From the NCBI GenBank assembly GCA_035276085.1, contig DATELY010000212.1, positions 1-9,251 of the forward strand: a stretch of DNA of 9,251 bases, read 5' to 3'. Numbering within the stretch: position 1 is the first letter of the stretch; every line of letters starts with the position of its first letter. The notes under the pieces are model-generated. The model did not search any database and was not told the origin of the DNA. It saw only the letters and a program-made list of their open reading frames with translations. The position numbers and the translations under genes were made by a program. This document shows positions 6,750 through 9,251 of this stretch, piece by piece. This DNA is from DATELY01 sp035276085 (lineage in GTDB: Bacteria > Pseudomonadota > Gammaproteobacteria > Steroidobacterales > Steroidobacteraceae).

Positions 6750-7339
6750 GCAGTCACGTGCTACTGCCTCGACCCGCCGCACGCGCGCCAGCCCCATGGC
6801 TTGCGTTGGTTGCCACACCGCCGGTGCTCGCGACGGACTCGCTCGCCCACGCCGTGATCATCGTCGTCATCACGTCGATCGGCGTTCTGCTGCTGCGAGG
6901 TCTCGATCGGATCACCCGCGACGTCGACGATGAGATCCGGCAATGCATCTTGCTCGTGCTGGCGGCAGGACTCGTGACCAGCGCAGATCTCTTGCTGCTC
7001 GCCTACGCATTCCCTGTCTATCGCTCGCTCGCGCTACTCGCGCCCGCCGTGCTGGCATCCATGTTCGTGCATATGAACGCGCCCACCGCCACAGACCCGC
7101 GCTCTCCCACCCACTATGCCGAATTGATGATCGCACTGTTGACGCTGGGCATCGCTCGCGAACTGGTAGGCCATGCCTCGCTCCTGCATGACGTGGCAGG
7201 GCCCGTTTCAGTGAGCCTGTTTCCCCCTGAGATGGGCTTCTTTCTGGCGGCGCTCGCGCCGGGCGCGTTCATCGCGCTCGGCATTCTGCTGGCGATCGTT
7301 CAGTGGCTGCGCCGCCCACGCCCGACACATGAATCGTAA
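6746..7339 (+). CDS. rsxE: Rnf/Rsx electron transport complex subunit E (divergent)
   Basis: Membrane subunit of the RnfE/NqrD family, 197 aa against about 231 in E. coli, partner of RsxA. Family matches are LLLLAYAFPVYRSLALLAP (82-100), the GIARELVGHASLLHD segment (135-149), SLFPPEMGFFLAALAPGAFIALG (157-179) and operon position. Six membrane helices are plausible. Both cysteines expected to bind the shared 2Fe-2S cluster are missing: the usual LLGLCPLLAVT reads LVATPPVLATD (21-31), placing T24 at the Cys site, and PLIVTNCIVVGR reads PAVLASMFVHMN (100-111), placing M106 at the other. The only Cys is C67 in the EIRQCILL helix. The N-terminus is rewritten as Pro/Ala-rich sequence and the long basic C-terminal tail of E. 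coli is absent. It overlaps rsxG (ATGA) and nth (11 nt). Identity is sure from context, function less so. Confidence 0.88.
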   Translation: MSSHVLLPRPAARAPAPWLALVATPPVLATDSLAHAVIIVVITSIGVLLLRGLDRITRDVDDEIRQCILLVLAAGLVTSADLLLLAYAFPVYRSLALLAPAVLASMFVHMNAPTATDPRSPTHYAELMIALLTLGIARELVGHASLLHDVAGPVSVSLFPPEMGFFLAALAPGAFIALGILLAIVQWLRRPRPTHES

Positions 7340-8060
7340 GAAAATCGCTCTCATCTTCTCGCGCCTGCGCGAGTGGAATCCAAGACCCACGACCGAGCTG
7401 AACTACACGACACCCTTCGAGCTGCTCGTCGCGGTGATCCTGTCGGCGCAAGCGACGGATAAGGGCGTGAATCTCGCGACGAACCGGCTGTTCCGCGATG
7501 CGAATACACCGCAAGCCATCTTCAAGCTCGGCGTTGCCGGACTCTCGCACTACATCCGCACGATCGGCCTGTACAACGCCAAGGCCAGGAACATCATCGA
7601 GACATGCCGCTTGCTCATCGAGCACCATGGTGGTGAGGTGCCGCGGGATCGCGAAGCGCTGGAAGCCTTGCCGGGCGTGGGCCGCAAGACGGCGAATGTG
7701 ATTCTCAACACGGCGTTCGGCGAGCCCACGATCGCGGTGGACACGCATATCTTCCGCGTTTCGAATCGCACGGGCCTGGCTCCCGGCGCCACTGTACGGG
7801 CCGTCGAAGATCACTTACTGAAAGTCGTTCCCGACGAGTTCAAACACGACGCGCATCATTGGCTGATCCTTCACGGCCGCTACACGTGCATCGCGCGTAA
7901 ACCGAAATGTCCCGAGTGCATCATCGCGGATCTGTGCGAATACAAGGACAAGACACCGCCCGCAGATGCCGAGGAGAAGGTTCCGCCCCGCGCGGGCGTG
8001 CGGAAGAAGGCTTCTGTTCGTGCCAAGAAGGCCGACAGGCGCGGCAAGCCGAAGCGCTAG
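7329..8060 (+). CDS. nth: Endonuclease III (DNA glycosylase/AP lyase)
   Basis: Base-excision repair enzyme, 243 aa, that removes oxidised pyrimidines and cuts the strand by beta-elimination. Residues align with E. coli Nth without numbering shifts: the helix-hairpin-helix LPGVGRKTANV (114-124) with catalytic Lys120, catalytic Asp138 in VDTHIFRV, and 4Fe-4S ligands C187, C194, C197 and C203. The LSAQATD segment (38-44) is present. Beyond about residue 207 the protein has a tail of roughly 35 residues rich in Lys, Arg and Pro, longer than in E. coli (211 aa), which may bind DNA non-specifically. The start overlaps the rsxE 3' end by 11 nt, so nth is probably the last gene of the rsx operon, as in E. 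coli. A repeat element follows directly. Confidence 0.97.
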   Translation: MNRKKIALIFSRLREWNPRPTTELNYTTPFELLVAVILSAQATDKGVNLATNRLFRDANTPQAIFKLGVAGLSHYIRTIGLYNAKARNIIETCRLLIEHHGGEVPRDREALEALPGVGRKTANVILNTAFGEPTIAVDTHIFRVSNRTGLAPGATVRAVEDHLLKVVPDEFKHDAHHWLILHGRYTCIARKPKCPECIIADLCEYKDKTPPADAEEKVPPRAGVRKKASVRAKKADRRGKPKR

Positions 8061-8087
8061 TAACGATTGCTTCGACAGTCGTTCATG

Positions 8088-8253
8088 CGTCCCTTCCCCT
8101 GCGACAGCGGGGGCCGCTCCTGCGCATCCATGCGCCCGCGCCATTCGTGCATCCCTGCACATCAGAAGGACAGGATGGGGGCATTCATCGAGCGCATCGC
8201 GCTCTCATACTCCCCCACCCCAACCCTCCCCCGCTATCGCAAGGGAGGGGACG
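8088..8253. repeat. Palindromic repeat element, copy 2 (nth-DUF1841 gap)
   Basis: This is the second copy of the element found between metG and rsxA, in the same orientation. It lies in the 275-nt gap between nth and the DUF1841 gene. The outer arms, 8088-8113 and 8228-8253, are complementary at 23 of 26 positions. A 41-nt stretch (8110-8150) is identical to 2245-2285, and homology continues to 8183 with four differences, all G in copy 1 against A here. The middle (about 8184-8210) is unrelated between copies, and the inner stem is weaker here. The element could act as a barrier or terminator after nth. The remainder of the gap up to 8335 holds only a small inverted repeat. Confidence 0.85.
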
Positions 8254-8263
8254 AGCGCGGTGC

Positions 8264-8298
8264 GGTTGCAGTTGTTAGACGCCGCTCGTGCTGCAACC
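8264..8298. repeat. Short 8-bp inverted repeat upstream of the DUF1841 gene
   Basis: GGTTGCAG at 8264-8271 and CTGCAACC at 8291-8298 are perfect inverted copies separated by 19 nt, ending 37 nt before the downstream start codon. The spacing would suit a regulator half-site pair or a weak leader hairpin, but an 8-bp match can occur by chance and no regulator is recognisable. Confidence 0.35.
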
Positions 8299-8335
8299 TC
8301 TTCCGGCGTACGCATCGCTCCCGTAGGCTGCGCAC

Positions 8336-8767
8336 ATGCCGTTCTTTCACGATCAGTCCCGAGACCAGCTGCGCCGCATGTATGTCGACGCGTGGCGCAA
8401 ACATCGCGAACGCCTGCCGATGGAGCCCGTCGAGGCGCAGATCGCCGACGTCGTAGCGGCCCATCCCGAGTATCACGTGTTGTTCGCCGATGCGGATCGG
8501 GCACTGCAGGAGGACTACACGCCGGAACGCGGTGAATCCAATCCATTCCTGCACATGGGCATCCACCTGGCGATTCGCGAACAAGTGGGCACCGATCGAC
8601 CCACAGGCATTCGCGAAGCCCATCGGGCGCTGGTGACGCGCTACGGCGAGCACGAGGCCGAGCATCTCATCGGCGAATGTCTCGGCCGCGCGCTGTGGGA
8701 CGCGCAACGCGCGGGGCGCCAGCCCGACGAGCAAGCGTATCTGGAGTCCATTCGACGCTTGCTCTGA
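8336..8767 (+). CDS. DUF1841 family protein
   Basis: Small soluble protein of 143 aa in the DUF1841 family, whose function is unknown. The match rests on the family-like blocks DQSRDQLRRMYVDAWRKH (6-23), LPMEPVEAQIADVVAAHPEYH (27-47) and, most clearly, NPFLHMGIHLAIREQVGTDRP (69-89). No signal peptide, membrane segment or cysteine is present; it looks like an all-helical cytoplasmic protein with conserved His and Arg residues in the NPFLHMGIHLAIREQ block. The length is normal for the family. The start at 8336 follows the GTAGG at about -13, a poor Shine-Dalgarno. It lies downstream of nth but is separated from it by a repeat element, so its expression may be independent. Confidence 0.85.
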   Translation: MPFFHDQSRDQLRRMYVDAWRKHRERLPMEPVEAQIADVVAAHPEYHVLFADADRALQEDYTPERGESNPFLHMGIHLAIREQVGTDRPTGIREAHRALVTRYGEHEAEHLIGECLGRALWDAQRAGRQPDEQAYLESIRRLL

Positions 8768-8801
8768 GACGCAATCACTCGATCACGAAAAGAGCTACTC
8801 C

Positions 8802-9113
8802 ATGAAACCGTGGCCACTCTTGCTGCTCGCATCGACGACGATCGCTTGCGCCGACGGCGCCGTTCCCCTGGGCAGCAAAGTCCGCGTGCAGGCCAGCGGC
8901 ATTGGCGCAGGCTGGCACACCGGCGTGCTCAAGAAGGGCGGCGAGTGCACGATGGTCTTCCTCGACAAAGCCACACCCGAGGGTTACACGGCCCTGGCAC
9001 TCAACGCTCTCAGCGAACTCGAAGTCGCCAAAGGAACGACGTGGACGCAGGTGGACGTGAAACCGTTGCTCGCACAGGAGAGCAAGGATTGTCGCGAGGC
9101 GGCGGCGGATTGA
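8802..9113 (+). CDS. Small exported hypothetical protein (possible lipoprotein)
   Basis: I do not recognise this 103-aa protein. It begins with a clear export signal: MK, a hydrophobic core PLLLLASTTIA, then C16. TIAC resembles a weak lipobox, so C16 could be lipid-modified; otherwise signal peptidase I could cleave near ADGA (residues 17-20). The mature part of about 83-87 residues is predicted, by its alternating pattern (GSKVRVQASG, GWHTGVLKKGGECTMVFLDK), to be mostly beta strand, perhaps a small SH3-like barrel. C49 and C97 could form a disulfide in the periplasm. A purine stretch AAAAGAG (8788-8794) ahead of the ATG is a weak ribosome site. It lies 34 nt after the DUF1841 gene, possibly in one transcript, and its stop is one base from that of the convergent peptidase gene. 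Confidence 0.75.
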   Translation: MKPWPLLLLASTTIACADGAVPLGSKVRVQASGIGAGWHTGVLKKGGECTMVFLDKATPEGYTALALNALSELEVAKGTTWTQVDVKPLLAQESKDCREAAAD

Positions 9114-9114
9114 C

Positions 9115-9251
9115 TCACTTCGTCAGCCGCACTCCAGCCAACTGCGCCACCGCGCCGAGCGTCGTCTGCGCAGCATTCAATCCCAAGCGGAAATCCTTGT
9201 CGCTGAAGCTCGCATGGACATCGGTGGGTTGATGCCAGTGCGGATCCCATC
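9115..9251 (-). CDS. M28-family metallopeptidase, C-terminal fragment
   Basis: Only the last 44 codons are in the window, reading on the minus strand from 9249 to the TGA at 9117-9115; the gene continues past the right edge. The peptide starts WDPHWHQPTDVHASFSDKD and ends QLAGVRLTK. The WHQPTD segment matches the position in M28 (aminopeptidase Y/PSMA-like) zinc peptidases where the last zinc-binding His occurs, followed by the usual C-terminal helix of the type LGLNAAQTTLGAVAQLAGV. Such enzymes are normally exported aminopeptidases or carboxypeptidases, but the signal peptide is outside the window. The gene is convergent with the small exported protein gene, with one base between the two stops and no visible terminator between them. 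Confidence 0.8.
   Translation of the reverse strand, partial: WDPHWHQPTDVHASFSDKDFRLGLNAAQTTLGAVAQLAGVRLTK

Noticed and set aside
8051..8073. Possible terminator hairpin GAAGC/GCTTC after nth
   Set aside because: Only five base pairs with a 13-nt loop and no T-run; too weak to call.
7815..8162. Minus-strand frames sharing an MCRDARMARAHG start with one near 2297
   Set aside because: Again the repeat element read on the other strand; the remainder is antisense to nth and metG.
8984..9250. Minus-strand frame of 88 codons at the right edge
   Set aside because: A different minus frame over 9115-9249 gives a convincing M28 peptidase C-terminus; the 88-codon frame has no motif and runs antisense to the exported protein gene.

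Overview
The window is GC-rich DNA (by eye above 60% G+C) from a proteobacterium, most likely a gammaproteobacterium. The gene order rsxA-rsxB-rsxC-rsxD-rsxG-rsxE-nth is the one known from enteric bacteria and pseudomonads. DUF1841 is a beta/gammaproteobacterial family, and heptanucleotide arrays of the kind seen here recall Xanthomonas-like and related lineages. I cannot name a genus; a Steroidobacter/Nevskia/Xanthomonas-like group is a guess.

Layout. (1) 1-106: two heptanucleotide arrays in opposite orientation, ending just before metG. (2) 117-2195: metG, a full-length methionyl-tRNA synthetase. (3) 2196-2413: a palindromic repeat element that fills almost the whole gap. (4) 2414-7339: the six-gene rsx/rnf operon, a membrane-bound electron transport complex. 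Most genes touch or overlap; the exception is a 124-nt gap between rsxC and rsxD, filled by a second inverted heptanucleotide array whose right arm contains the rsxD start codon. (5) 7329-8060: nth (endonuclease III), overlapping rsxE. (6) 8061-8335: a second copy of the palindromic element, in the same orientation as the first, so the rsx-nth block lies between direct repeats. (7) 8336-9113: a DUF1841 gene and a small secreted or lipoprotein gene of unknown function. (8) 9115-9251: the C-terminus of an M28-family metallopeptidase on the minus strand.

How the genes work together. In the known complex RsxC (NADH/FMN, two 4Fe-4S clusters), RsxB (three 4Fe-4S clusters), RsxD and RsxG (covalent FMN) and the membrane pair RsxA/RsxE (a shared intramembrane 2Fe-2S cluster held by four Cys) pass electrons, coupled to ion movement or, in E. 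coli, to keeping SoxR reduced. Here every cofactor-binding residue I could check in RsxB, RsxC, RsxD and RsxG is present. By contrast, three of the four cluster cysteines expected in RsxA and RsxE are missing, together with their surrounding motifs. This selective loss, inside an otherwise intact operon, is the most interesting observation in the window. The other notable signals are the two repeat families, which sit at gene boundaries and have shaped the 5' ends of metG, rsxA and rsxD.
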